Assembly (NCBI GenBank): GCA_914767715.1
Contig: OU612067.1
Span: 31,038,162-31,098,161 of the forward strand
Direction: 5' to 3'
Length of the DNA stretch: 60,000 nt
Source of the DNA: Membranipora membranacea
Lineage: Eukaryota; Bryozoa; Gymnolaemata; Cheilostomatida; Membraniporidae
Position numbers and translations under genes: made by a program. The notes below the pieces were generated by a model, which was not told the DNA's origin, did no database searches, and saw only the letters and a program-made list of their open reading frames with translations. Of this stretch, positions 1 to 11,666 are shown piece after piece; position 1 is the first letter of the stretch; each line of letters starts with the position of its first letter.

Positions 1-801
1 ATGGTGGTGACTTAATGTTTGCTAGCACTAACTTCATCTAGCCAGTCAGGAGTTTTATCAAGTTGTTGAATAAACGTTAGCTAGCTAGTTAACAATTCAA
101 AGCATGTGCCAAATGAAGAACTGTTCCTCCTGCAAACAATTTTCTCCCCTAGGGTAATTGTGGGATAGTCTGGGACAAGCTTTATTGAGAATAATCATAT
201 TATTGTACATTACACATCTCTAGTCTATCAAGACAAGTCAAATATCATCAACAGGAAATACTGACATTGCTATAATGCTTAAATATACCCTGCTTTACCT
301 TTTGGTACTCGCTTGAATTAGCCAAATTTAAGGCTAGCTAACATTTACTCACTCTCCATGTTTATTGTAAAAATTGAGTACCAGCTACCATTAACTCAAC
401 AACATTAAACTAAACTAAGTTTTGGCCTAAGTTCACTTAACTAGTGTACCCCAACACCCTCCTGTGTCATGAAAGTGAATGGAACTATGCCAATGTGCGA
501 GTCACGCTGAATTTATCAAATTAATATTTAAACGACCGTTTCCACCTTTCATTTACAAACACCTGATATCATGTTTAGCATATTTATACCTGCAAAGAAA
601 AGGCGATTTTCTTATCAGATGATCATCAAAAGTATCAACATGTTTGCATGGGAGAAGTCGAATAGAAGGGAAGATAGTAGCTTGTGCTTGGATATCATAA
701 TGATATGAGCAGTTCGACTATAATTTTGATAGATGTTGGCCTTTTATTCTGTAATTCCCAATTGTGTGTTTTTCTGATAACTTTCTATGCTTGTTTTTCA
801 G
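1..801. other. Non-coding, probably intron of the gene ending at 1645
   Basis: No exon with matching splice sites and phase is visible here. The stretch ends in a polypyrimidine tract and CAG acceptor at 799-801, so it is probably an intron of the upstream gene whose other exons lie outside the window. Confidence 0.5.
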
Positions 802-1645
802 GTGAGAGTAAATACTCCTCTATAAGGGAGGCAGCTTGCCAGGCAATGTTACTCTTACTTCAGAAAACTGAAGGTATGCAAAAAAATTCCAATGTTTATC
901 GCCATTTGTGAAAATGGCGAGTCGAGCACTTCAATAGGAGGCTTTGTGGGGGGGGGGGGTTGGTGTTTAGGGGGCATATGGTAGATGGGGCTTGCTGGTT
1001 GGATCGAGATGGTCTCAGGTTTGTTTAATCGGGCGGTAGCCACGTTATTCTCAACCTCTCTGGCGTAGACTGTCAAACCACACCTCTGCATTTTTTTTAT
1101 CTTAATTTCAATTTATTATTTTACTAGAAATTTTCAAGCAGAAACCTTGTACAAAAAATACTGTTGTCATTGTGGTGATATTGTTGTTGTCTAACAAAAT
1201 GGGCATTCATTGATCTGATAGGTCAGATGAGACATGAATAGTGACAACATAGAAAATAGACTCTGCTGATAATTTCCTAAGCCGTTGTACCTTCTCTCAT
1301 TTGCTGTGTCGAGAAATTACTGAAATCAGACATAACTATCTGATTTGTCCCCTCACACCAAAAGGGAAAACAACTCCTATATTTATATTTAAAAGGTTTT
1401 CACTTCTTTGTGTGTAAATGGTCTTCTTCTACAGATTATGTGAGATTAACTGAACCTGTAATTATAGTCAGTGCAGCAAGTTATCTTTTCTCCAAACTGA
1501 TGTACCTTTACTACTTTCAGATATCAAAGGTGTACCATCCAACAGGAGTGTATCCCGCATAACTCAATATATAACCCAAGTCGGAACAAATGATTCCAGT
1601 CTTGTTGTCAAAGAATACTGTGAGAAAATCAGTACATCAATCTAA
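802..1645 (+). CDS. 3' end of an unrecognised, possibly HEAT-like gene (two last coding exons)
   Basis: Two exons are joined in phase: 802-873 (acceptor TTTTTCAG, donor AAG|GTATGC) and 1521-1645 (acceptor CTACTTTCAG, stop TAA at 1643-1645). Both junctions are phase 1. Together they encode the last 64 or so residues of a protein, beginning GESKYSSIREAACQAMLLLL and ending EYCEKISTSI. The amphipathic run IREAACQAMLLLLQ looks like an alpha-helix of the HEAT/ARM type, but I cannot name the family. The 5' exons are outside the window. Possible polyadenylation signals (AATAAA) occur near 2071 and 2401. The two-exon structure is well supported by splice sites and phase; the function is unknown. Confidence 0.6.
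920..1100. repeat. G-rich repeat related to the insert at 58.4-58.7 kb
   Basis: This intronic stretch contains a G11 run and the string AATCGGGCGGTAGCCA near 1027, followed by a T-rich tract. The same order (AATCGGGCGGTCGCCA, then a T tract) occurs at about 58620-58682. It is probably a decayed copy of one dispersed element. Confidence 0.35.
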
Positions 1646-2754
1646 AGCCACTCTCATCTCGCTAGATCAGACTTCTCATAAATAGATACGCTTTTCAGAT
1701 TACAACTTTTTGACAGCTGTCACACCTGTCAAACCTGTCACACCTGTCAAACCTGTCACACCTGTCATAGTATATCTATAGGTAACTCTTTACATGCCAC
1801 ACCACTTATCGTACCATCTGAGAAGGAAGTCTGCCCAGCCTTATTATAGATACACTTTTTTCACGCCAACCAATAACACAGGACAAATAAGGCCATGTAC
1901 ACAAATGATGATAAAAGTAAATAATATTTTTTTCGAAAGCAATTTATTGGAAAAAGCTGTTGGACCAAGATTTCCAGAAAGTTGTAGTAAGTCATGGATG
2001 TTTTTCCCGAGGGAAGCCCCACCAATGTGGTAAGGTTGTTTTATTTTAAGAATGATATGTTATGTATGTTTGAATAAAAATTGGGTATTCACCTTCTTAG
2101 GTTTCACATTTACATAGCTTCTGCTAATCCAGAAATGCGCAGCTTTTCATAGTGATCGAATACACAGTTTCTATAGGCATCACAGAATTTCAAATATGGT
2201 AACTGACAACACTACTTCTAGCAAAGTGATGAAGCTGAAGAGAGGTCTACCTTGGGTGGGTGATTACACATTGGCTACTGCTAGGGCTATCCAAGGTGTT
2301 TGGGACAGCTCCCTGGATTATCTTTGTCGTGTGTTTCGTAGTTCGCAGATGGAATGTCCCTGTAGTCTTCTCTTGGTACTGTAAATCCTAACAATGAATG
2401 GAATAAAACCTTGAAATTGGGGATAAACTCTCAAATTCAATTCTTTTTTTGGTCACAGCTATGTTTTGCCTTGTTTGATCAAGGACAAATGTATTAATTC
2501 TCTAACTTCTTGGTTTAATAAGCGCTATATCTTAAACGAATTCTTGGTAGCCACTCACCGAGGAGTACTCCTTGCACCCGCCACTGAATATATATGATGT
2601 AAGATGTCTACATGATGCATAGTAAGCCCACCCATCCATATGTAAACAAATATAGGCAAAGCCTCTACGCAAACAAACTTGGAACCAGTGAAAAATAACA
2701 ACAATAACTATAAGCAAATATAGAGTCGTGCAACCGACCATATTTAATATCAAG
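1646..2754. other. Intergenic: 3' UTR of upstream gene and spacer
   Basis: No coding exon is recognised. It holds a minisatellite at 1718-1767 and AATAAA hexamers near 2071 and 2401 that could end the upstream transcript. The 62-residue frame at 2196-2384 has no splice or homology support. Confidence 0.5.
1718..1767. repeat. Minisatellite, 18-bp unit (two 9-bp halves)
   Basis: The unit TGTCACACCTGTCAAACC repeats about 2.5 times, just downstream of the stop codon of the upstream gene and probably inside its 3' UTR. Confidence 0.85.
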
Positions 2755-2876
2755 GTCATGTGACATCGAAATTGATCATGTCATCAGATTCAGCATATGT
2801 CATAACCCCCATATATTCCAAGTTATAACTCAATCGTATGATGAGAACTGTTAATTGGATCTTGAGGTCATGTGAC
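2755..2876 (+). promoter_or_regulatory. Paired E-box modules upstream of sulfotransferase A
   Basis: The decamer GTCATGTGAC, which holds an E-box (CATGTG), occurs at 2755-2764 and 2867-2876. Each copy lies in a related block of about 110 bp that also carries a GATGTCATCAGAT-type or similar CRE/AP-1-like string. The second copy ends 107 bp before the ATG. The same arrangement lies before copy B, so this is probably a duplicated promoter region. Transcription-factor assignment (MITF/TFE/USF-type bHLH) is inference. Confidence 0.45.
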
Positions 2877-2982
2877 TTCGAAATCGATGTCATCAGATAT
2901 GGCGTACGCAATAACAGTGAAGATATTATCGCTGTTACAGTAAATAGATGTTCATAAGTGCTCTACTGCATCGTAGGTAAAC

Positions 2983-5900
2983 ATGGTTATTTCTGACCTG
3001 CAACCTAAATGGAAATTTGACAGAAAACTTGTGACTGTATTTTTGTTGCTCTCAATGCTGTGTTATCTGTTTTTTGCTGAATGGAATACTAGGACTGGAA
3101 ACTTATATGGGGTGAGTTAATTTTCAAATGTAGAGTGGCAAATTGACAATCTTAAGGATTTGTGTGAACCTCTCTGCAAACTAAAACCCCAAAATCATTA
3201 CAGACCTCTGCAGGTAATTATTTCCTCTTAGCTCAATCTAGCTATAATTCCAAGAGAGTCTGGCCTATCTAAATCAGGGCTGTATCCATGGGTTATAAAG
3301 AGGTAGGGCCAGGCGGGATGGGTACGAGAGGGGAACTATAGCGGGGGTATGGTGCCTCCCACAGAAAATCTTTTGCAAATTTGCGGAGTTCGAGCGCTTT
3401 TTGGGAAGGGATAGACAAGCAATTGGTTACAGTATTAATTTGATTTGATTGATACTTTTCTCCAAGAAACATATCCAATTATGTTGGCTTGAGGATAGAT
3501 AAAACACGTACTCTTGTTTTGCATTTAAATTGCTGTAGAGGGTGGGGGGGGGGTTCTCCCCAAGTTTAAATTTAAAAATTGAGGCAGTATTAAGAGAGTT
3601 TTAAAGCAATATCCATCTGAGATGAGATGTTATGAACTTATCAACATCGAGTTTTCACAAGGTCAACACCCCTCCGCGTCCAATTTATAACATGCAGTGT
3701 TTGGAGGCTGCTTGTTAGAGTCTGGCCGATGTCGATGAAGGATAGCTCATATGTTTCAGATTTAAATGTATTGATGAACTTTAACCCTTATAACAAGCAG
3801 AAAATCTGCCAAGGAAAACAGGGACACCAATATAATCCCTTCATAATCCATACATATAACATAAGGGGCCCTCCTTGGAACCTGCTATTGTTTACCATAA
3901 ATACAGTCAACAGTATTCATGACACTTATGCAAATTTCAGGGTTTTTTCAAAATTGACCTACTGAAAAATTGGTAGGGGCATGGCCATTAGAAATCACAA
4001 CGAAAGTAACTTGTGAGCTCTAGAACATAGAGCGATGTACATAATCAGTAATTGCTCATCTTAGCCCTGTCAACATAATTCAACATGGTCTCTAAAGTGT
4101 GACTCATATGAGCGAATAAAATTATCATAGTTTAATTGTTTCATATCATTGTTATTAGATTCTCCCAAGCCTAAAGATGACCAGAAGCACAACGCCAGCT
4201 TACCAGCGGGTTAAGAAACCCAAGATATATGTGATTTATATTAAAATAGAGAAGACAGGAAGTTCTACCGTCTCTAACATCTTTTACTCTTACGGATACA
4301 GATATAAAAGAAATATGATGATGTCCACACAAGTTGGTGAGTTGATTGGAGCAAATATTGGTGATAGTTATAGATGTTTGTTCTCTGCAATCCTTCTGCT
4401 ACCAACGCACAGTTACGCTCACTCTAAGTATTAATGAATAATGTCATATCATTTAGTTAAAACAGCAATAATGTGAATCCGTGTCAAAATGCCATGGTCA
4501 AAATGCCATTGGGACAAAATGCCAGTGACATAAAGCCATTGCCATAATGCCATGGCCATAATGCCATAGGTCATAACACCACTGCACACTATACCAATGC
4601 CAAAAAACCAGTTGTACAAAACGCCAGTGGTCTCAAAATACCAGTGGATATAACGCCGGATTGGACATAATACCATTTGGGTCAACATACCATATCCCAA
4701 AATACCATTGTTATAATGCCAAAATATATAACCAAAGGAGATCAAGCCACGCTGTATTTTTTTTGTGAGTTTTATTACAGCTGGGAGTTGCTCGGTCTGA
4801 GTAGGAGGTGGTTCAGCTGGTTAGAGCCATCTCCTTCACTATTCAAATCTCAAAGTTTCAACATTTGAATTTTGATGATCTCTGCGGTTTGTTGGGCCCC
4901 ATGTGTGCGTCGCCAGCTTGGTGGGATATGGTAAATTAATTAACTCTCTAAATTTGACTAACTTAATGTCTTGGCTTAACGGGTTTTCACTGGTCTTGAC
5001 TGATGATTTTACTGGCATCATGAAGCCTAGCATTATTGAACATAGTGTAAGAAAATTCTGCTCATGAGTATGCAGACGCCCCACCAGCCTGCCTGTGAGA
5101 TTGCACCCTGGTCCTGGTCCTGCCCAAACTCCCAATAGGTAATTGTTGAACAAGGCGATGACATTCCTTAACTAGGTCCTCTCCGGCCTCGTTTGTTATC
5201 GGTTTTAATAAATTTAAGTTTGTTGGATCAAGTGTTGTATTCATGGTTTGTTATCATATTTAAAATATTTTGAATTGAGTATGATTTTAATAAAACTTTC
5301 AAAATTCTGGATTCAAAAAGCATCTGTAATGCCATGATTTTTAGTTTTTCAAAATAATTAGAAATTTGACTCCTAGTCTAATTCCCTTGATGAGTTGCAG
5401 AGCATTTTTTGTAGAGTCAAAGCTGGCTATCACTTGCGTGGCTCCAGAACTCTAATTCGTAGATCAAATCCGGATGATAAGAGTCATAATATAATGTCAA
5501 CCGTTAGATTTTGCTCAATGGCTTGGCCGAGTGCTCGTATAACCATCAGGGTTAAATTTAATTTCTTTTTCGGGCTTCTAAAATGTTCATGAAAATTTAT
5601 GTCTGAGTTTCAACCTACCCATTTTGTTGTTCCTATTTCTTCTAAAATAATCTTTTAATCTTCTAGGGTAAAAATTTTGTTTGGGGCTTCAAAAAGGTTT
5701 TCTCATAATTTATCACAAGACGGTTGGTGATACACCATCAATCTATCAGAGGTAAATTTCTCTTCGTAATTCAGGTTCAGTACTAAAAATATTAGTATCG
5801 TCAGCAAAAAGTATTAAATTTTGATCGGGTGATGCATTTAAAAAGTCAATAATATGAATTAAAAATATTTCTGGCCCGAGAACCGAACCCTTGGCAATGA

Positions 5901-8900
5901 TCATGGCAGGCAGTAAACCTGGCGTAATTCATTTACCAAGACAAAGTGTTTTCAATTTAAAAGATAGTTTTCTTACAATCGATATGAGGGGAAAGAAAAT
6001 CTGAAAAAATATCTGTTCACATATAAGAATGCTCTAATTTATTTATCAAAACCTTTTGAAAGATCTACGAACAAACCCTGGGTGATTCTTCCATCATTAA
6101 AATGGTCGTAAAGTTGTTCCATTATAATATTGATTGTGTCAGTTGTACTGCGCTTCCATCTAATGCCAAATTGGTAATTTGTGAGTAATTCTTCGCACTC
6201 CGAATACACTCTCATTTGCATGTAGAGGAGTTTTTCTGAACCTTTGATGTCGAGTTTAAGATTGAAATATGTCTGCAATTATTACATCTAGTCTTATCTC
6301 CCTTTTTAAAAAGCAGCTTTACGAGGGCAATTTTTAAGCACTTTGGGAAAATCGAGGTATTCATCATCAGGTCGTCTAAGTAGGTTATAAGTGGTGCCAG
6401 GGTTAGTTTATAATCGTTTAGGGCTTGCATATTGATATTCTATCAGGTCCTGTGGCTTTCTTGTCAGAGAAGCAATCAATGACTTTCAGAGTGACAGCGA
6501 TCTCAGTTTCAGCATAAGAGAACTCAGCTGCAACAAGATTATATAAATCTTAGGAAAATATTAAGAAAATACTGTTGCGTTGACTTGAAGACTTTCTGCC
6601 AGATTAGTACCAACATTGATGAAAAAATCTTAATTTATCAGCTACGGAGATGATCTGATCACCATCATGTTCTAGATGAATTTTCAAAGCTGATAACTTT
6701 TTGTTACGGAACTCATGGCAAATTTTTATTATTATTGAGGCTTGAATGTAAGTTGTGACGAACAGGACTACAAATTCGTACGAAAAATCACATTTGAAAA
6801 GAATAATTCTGCATAAAATGTGTTGACCGGAGTTAACACTACCAATGAGCACAAGCAGGCTCGATCCCATCATAAAGAACATGTTTGAATAGTTTCTGTT
6901 CTCCACTCAAAATCAAATGTGAAATCAAAACAAAAAGTTGGGCGCTTGACCAAAGAGTTAGAGACAACTCCTTGGCTTGACTAAAGGCAAAATTTTGACC
7001 TGGAAAGCTGCTAGATGACTATTGTTATAAGAGTATAATTTAGTGTCCTGTATGCTGACCCGCGCGTCATGACACTGGTGGGTTATATTGTGGCATACAC
7101 ATCAGTATAAAAAAATTTTGTTCTACACCACACATCTCATTATATTACTAAGTTTAATTTACACACAATCTTTGTTAGTTTTCAGTCCTGTGCATCTCAC
7201 CCAGTTCGTTACAGGTGGAAGACAACTTTATGGTTTTTCATTATTAAACCAGTGAGGTGAGAAACTTTTGTGTTGAACATATAAAATTCTACACATTCTC
7301 ATTAAATGGAATCAAAAGAATCAATTTCATTGCATATCTATATAAGAAAAAGAAAAATTTAAGTTGTGAACGTCCTGAGTGTGCCAAGCCGCTATAAATT
7401 GACTTCTCTGAATACTATGGACATGGCCGATTTTTTTCTTTTCTTGTTAGTACGTAACTTTAACTTTTTATACAACTAATAAATACAGAGTTAACCTGCT
7501 CTATTTCCAATCATTGTAGTCTTATCGAGGTCATTAGTAGCATGAGTCAAGACTTGGCTTTCGAAAAAAAGTTGGTGATAATCCAGAGTTACTGTCATAT
7601 TATCCTAAAGAACAGTTGGGAAATATTTGTTACAAGTCACTAGCTCTCAGTTTGTGGACCCCAAAAAACCCCAGATATGATCAAAATTGAACGAATAAAC
7701 TTTAAGACTTGCACAGTGAGCGGGACGACTCTAAACAGCTAAGCCATCTCCTATTCTAACCGAGCAGCTAGCAACAATAATACAACTAACAAAGAAAATA
7801 CAGCGTGGTTTGATCTCCTTTGGTTACATTTGGCATTATGGGGATGGTATTTTGGGATATGGTATGTTGACCCAAACGGTATTATGTCCACTCCGGCGTT
7901 ATATCCACTGGTATTTTGACACAACTGGCATTTTGTACAACTGGTATTTTGGCATTGGTATAGTGTGCAGTGGTGTTATGACCTATGGCATTATGGCCAT
8001 GGCATTATGGCTATGGCATTATGTCACTGGTATTTTGTCCCAATGGCATTTTGACCATGGCATTATGGCCGGGTACCCAATAATGTCTATATTTATTGCA
8101 CTAGTGCAAATATATTGCTGTATGCGTTCCTTGGTACAGCAGTGATGTGCTGAGTATGAATTTAAACATTTTATGAGAACTTGTCTTTTGATTGTTAGGT
8201 AATCTCATCAACAGCCGGGAGTTATCCCCAGGTCATACATGGGACATAGGTCCGAACAGGAGTCACCCCCACATGCTTACACAGCATGCCAGATATAATC
8301 CACAGTTATATACAAAGTACTTCCCTCCCCAGACAGTGATTGTATCATCTCTAAGGGAGCCGACCAAGTGGTTTGTCTCTTTTGTGGACTTTATGAGCGC
8401 TTTCAGGTAAGCTATAGACGTAAATTCACAAGTACAAACTTTTATTAGGATTAAATGTTGCTATCAGTGTAAATAAGAGCAAAATGGTTATATTATGTGA
8501 ACACACCGATCGACCAAATATAAAAGTTCTATGGGAATGGACAGATTGACTAAAAAACTATAATGTCAACATGACTTTATATGAGCTTCAGTCTATGGTA
8601 TCATTATCCAAATTTATAAAAAGTGCATTTACGGAGGGACTAAAATTCTAACTTTTCATATTTTCACCGATTAACCTAGGTTGAAGGCACAGCATATTTG
8701 CCTAGCCCTTGATATGGAAATAAATTCACCAAAGCAAACATTTCATTGAGTAGCTAATAATTGTTCAAATATGACTGTCATCTGAGGGTTGCCGATTTGC
8801 GTAATAAGCTGTAATAAGATGTTTTACATCACAATGATGGGCGTGATAGTATACATTCACAACACATAAGACCCTATGTATCCGATCTACAAACAAAGTA

Positions 8901-11666
8901 CAATAGTGCACCCGATATCCTTATCCTATGTCCAGGATTAAAGATTATACTATGTCCACACTTGGGATGTTGGGATGTACTTAAAACATGACAGCGGCCA
9001 CTCTATTTAAGGAATCGCAAACAAATTCTTTGATTAGTTTGTAATCAAAAGGTTTAAGGAAATTAAATTACTCTTTTCCATAAATTTGACTGTGAAACGA
9101 AATTTTTCCTTTCTATTGTAATAGAGGCCTGACTACTTGATGTACCCCATGTTCTTATATGCTTATTGCCTCCAATATACTTGATATTTGAATAAGACAA
9201 TTAAATAGATGAGCAAAAAAATCAGAATCAGCAGAAGCTGTGTAAATGTGAAACCTAAGAAGAAAGCGGGAGAGAAAATACAGTATATCATATATCCATT
9301 ATACAGAGGTCACAATGCAACAGATGTGTTGGACAACCCTGAGCTTTTCTATCTATGTGGCTCGAAAGATATTGGAATGAAACGTAAAGTACATAATGCC
9401 ATGCTTCAATGGTTAGGTGAGTGATCTATACAGTGGCGATGATAGGCTTAGTCTGGTAGGGTAGGGTATGATGTCAGCATTTTGTAGAGAAGCGTTAAGA
9501 GACATAAAACAAGGTGTCTACTAGCCTGGGATTCAGGCCAACAATGAGGACTTGTCTGTACTATTGGTGATGTTGGATATTGCCTCTGTGGTGTTATCTA
9601 CTCATGTACCACTGTTATTGTACCCTAATAAATGGAGCTATGTGCTTGTGTTTTGCTTTTGTTTTGATCGGCTGATGGGGTATGGTTTGTTATTGTGTGG
9701 AGTTATCTGCTCATGTTTGGTCTGTTGTTTGGTTCGGTGTCAAACCTACTGCTTAGTTTCATTTTATATTCTACTTTCACTTTCTGGTTGATCTACTTTA
9801 CCCAGTTCAACAACAACAACAAACCGAGGACACACCCAACATGAGTAGATAACTCCGAGTTGTTGAACTGAATCCCAGTCTGGGTGTCTACCTTTCTTCT
9901 GAGGAAAATGTGTAAGTCAATTGCTCTATTCATGTCGTTTGTAGATTATTTCTCTGCATGCATTATTTTTATATTCTAATATATATACTTCATATATTGT
10001 TTAGGTTTCGATGTCTTCAAAAGTGACAACGAGACTGCCATAAGAGACTATATAGATTATCTGGACAAGAAGATCCATCTTATGATGATCAGTGAATACT
10101 TTGATGAATCCCTTATACTTCTCAAAAGACTGATGTATTGGTCTTTAGAAGGTAGATATATGAAAGTGGGATCCCGCAGTCTTCCCGCACATCTCGCTGT
10201 CAGCCTGATAAAAGTCATTCACATATGCTGAGTCAAGATATCGTTAATATTCAAACCAATCAATATCAACAGATCTAAGTTGGAGTCTATTGAAATAATC
10301 GAAAAAGTCTCTCAGTATAAGAGCTCCATATTTGATTTAGATTTTTTATTATGCAGGAGGAAGCAATACCTGACATGCTATTAGGCAGTGTGGTGAAACT
10401 ATCGCATAATTTCAATTTTTCATAGATATATTTTATGGATATGCGAATAAGGGAAAGGAGAAGAGCGGCACGGTTTTGAATGAAAGTCAGAAGGAAAAGT
10501 TCCTGGATCTGCAACACAATCGAGCTGACTGGTTACTGTACCAGCATTTCAACAAAACTCTTTGGCGAAAAATAGCTGCAGAGAAGGACTTTTATGAGGA
10601 GGTGGATGATTAAAAGATATGAGAACTTAAACCGCAAGTGAAAATGCAAATTGTTACTGTCTTCTAGTTAAGAATGTGAGGATATAACAGGCAAAACGGC
10701 AAACAGTAGGTAACAACTCCCGGGATGTACTTCTAGTTTTCATATCAAACAGGTCAGTATTTTGTTTTGCTAAAAAAAGCTTCTTGCCATGTTTTATAGT
10801 TAGATATATTTCGAGAGATGAAATCTAAGGCGTTGGCTTATTGTAATAGTACAAATACCACAGAGAGTTTGGAGATCAGCACAAAATGGGATGGCACAAT
10901 CATCATAACAGGTATGCAGCGCTACCAATATCAGAAACTTCTTGTCATACATCATCTGAGTTTTGGAGTTTTATTCTATATACCAATCATGCCAATATAG
11001 CAATAGGGTAAGGCAGATGATTAGTTTTTGAATGTTGAGAAGTTGAGGACAGAGACACTAGATCTCATTAGCATTAGAGGACAGAGACACTAGATCTCAT
11101 TAGCATTAGGGGTTTGAACACTCAATTGTATGTGACCCCATATGACGTCTATGTGACCCATAAGAACGCTAAACATGAGAAGTATAATGTGGAGATGTCC
11201 AAATCAGCAAACTTTTCTAGCTATAGTGAGGAAAGAGGCATGACCATAAGAATGCATGGTTGTAGGGTTTGGGGCCGTACGGTTTGGTGGTAAGGCCGCA
11301 GAAGTATGCAAAGAATTTAAGGCCTTCACAATGATGCAGTGGACTCAGGATAAATGAGGTCGAGTTATTTGCTGGTTCCGTTTTGTATGACATGTTGCTC
11401 AGTGGAGTCTTAGCGTAGAAGCCATCAGAAGTACCGGATGAAATTTGTCTCCCTTGATTTAGGCTGTGTCTTAAAATAAGGAGAATCATTTTCATGTCAA
11501 CCTGTATCCCTAATCTCGTCATTTATTCTTTTAAGAGACAAACTGCATTGGTCTTAGAATGGAAGATGGGTTTGCAAGAGAGCTGTATGGAGCATTGGAT
11601 GACTACCTGCCATTTAGAAACACTTATGACCCAAGAAGCCATCGGAAAATTGTTCGCGAACCTTAA
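2983..11666 (+). CDS. Galactose-3-O-sulfotransferase family protein, copy A (9 exons)
   Basis: Predicted 415 residues from exons 2983-3111, 3157-3213, 4159-4336, 8199-8406, 9307-9416, 10005-10151, 10426-10601, 10800-10911 and 11536-11666. All junctions are GT-AG and keep phase. Members of the Gal-3-O-sulfotransferase family (PF06990) are Golgi type II membrane enzymes that move sulfate from PAPS to the 3-OH of galactose on glycolipids or glycans. Visible features: a basic cytosolic N terminus, an anchor at about residues 17-32 (LVTVFLLLSMLCYLFF), the 5'-phosphosulfate loop KIEKTGSST at about 91-99, the 3'-phosphate motif VSSLREP at about 170-176, then the family block [21 protein letters not shown] and the block DWLLYQHFN. 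Length fits vertebrate Gal3STs (about 400-490). The ATG starts a frame conserved with copy B and follows a shared promoter-like block. Oddities: the exon 7 donor is GAG|GTGGAT (GTGGGT in B and D), and intron 3 holds a 3.6-kb composite insert. The acceptor sugar cannot be told from sequence. Confidence 0.9.
4480..4745 (-). repeat. Cryptic tandem repeat of the (TGGCATTATGNCC)-like word, left arm
   Basis: Degenerate repeats of about 11-14 bp built on GCCATAATGCC/GCCAAAATACC. Spurious open frames result on the reverse strand because the units rarely contain stop codons. The inverted partner lies at 7810-8074. Confidence 0.8.
4790..4905 (+). repeat. tRNA-derived SINE head
   Basis: The string GGAGGTGGTTCAGCTGGTTA followed by GAGC resembles a tRNA D-arm and Pol III A box. 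It is followed by a weak B-box-like TCAAAGTTTCAAC and then GGTTTGTTGGGCCCC. The same order is found inverted at about 7645-7790 and, better preserved, at 45468-45640. Confidence 0.55.
5750..6550 (-). pseudogene. LINE (non-LTR) reverse transcriptase fragment, antisense in intron 3 of copy A
   Basis: Reading the minus strand from 6550 to 5750 gives, in broken frames, the conserved reverse transcriptase blocks: a KKATGPDRIS-like block, FPKCLKIALVKLLFKKGDK, QFGIRWKRSTTDTI, FVDLSKGFDK, then GSVLGPEIFLIHIIDF and the catalytic LILFADDTNIF. The order and motifs match a Jockey/CR1-type non-LTR retrotransposon. Frameshifts separate the blocks and neither an endonuclease nor a 3' end is visible, so it is a dead fragment. 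It lies inside the foldback insert. Confidence 0.8.
7645..8074 (+). repeat. Right inverted arm of the composite insert (SINE head plus cryptic repeat)
   Basis: The reverse complement of this stretch reproduces 4478-4905 in order: the CATTATGCC-type array, CACGCTGTATTTT, the SINE A-box region and GGTTTGTTGGGCCCC-like sequence. The open frame across 7810-8145 is an artefact of the low-complexity units. Confidence 0.65.
9523..9882. mobile_element. Small non-autonomous hAT-like element in intron 5 of copy A
   Basis: Terminal inverted repeats TAGCCTGGGATTCAG (left) and CTGAATCCCAGTCTG (right) bound a 360-bp insert. It is flanked by identical copies of GGTGTCTAC (9514-9522 and 9883-9891). Intron 5 of copy B has the uninterrupted site AACAAGGTGTCTTTTCTG, which serves as an empty-site control. 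Confidence 0.75.
11040..11107. repeat. Direct duplication in intron 8 of copy A (shared with B)
   Basis: AGGACAGAGACACTAGATCT and the following bases to CATTAG occur twice in tandem. Copy B has the same doublet near 18733-18797, while D has a single related copy near 58337. This supports A and B as the most recent duplicates. Confidence 0.75.

Larger units (their letters stand above)
4478..8074. mobile_element. Composite foldback insert in intron 3 of copy A
   Basis: A left arm at about 4478-4905 is repeated in inverted orientation at about 7645-8074, with good similarity for roughly 400 bp. Each arm consists of a degenerate array of CATTATGCC/CATTTTGCC-like words followed by a tRNA-derived SINE head. 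The 2.7-kb spacer holds an antisense LINE fragment (5750-6550). Intron 3 of copies B and C has no counterpart, so the block arrived after duplication. Exact ends and a target duplication could not be fixed by eye. Confidence 0.6.

Noticed and set aside
2196-2384. 62-residue frame downstream of the first gene
   Set aside because: No splice sites in phase, no recognisable domain, and located after the likely 3' end of the upstream gene.
5395-5592. Possible second tRNA-like unit (GGCTTGGCCGAGTGC, GATCAAATCC)
   Set aside because: A-box and B-box-like words are in the wrong order and spacing for a tRNA or a standard SINE head; could be chance.
7810-8145. 111-residue open frame with W, Y and G-rich repeats (and its mirror at 4449-4745)
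   Set aside because: It is the translation of a degenerate simple repeat present in opposite orientations. No splice sites, no conservation and biased low-complexity residues.
9209-9306. Extending sulfotransferase exon 5 upstream to an in-frame ATG (RSCVNVKPKKK...)
   Set aside because: Copies A and B share this intronic sequence, but D matches only from the acceptor (9307 in A), and the phase from exon 4 requires the acceptor at CAG|A.
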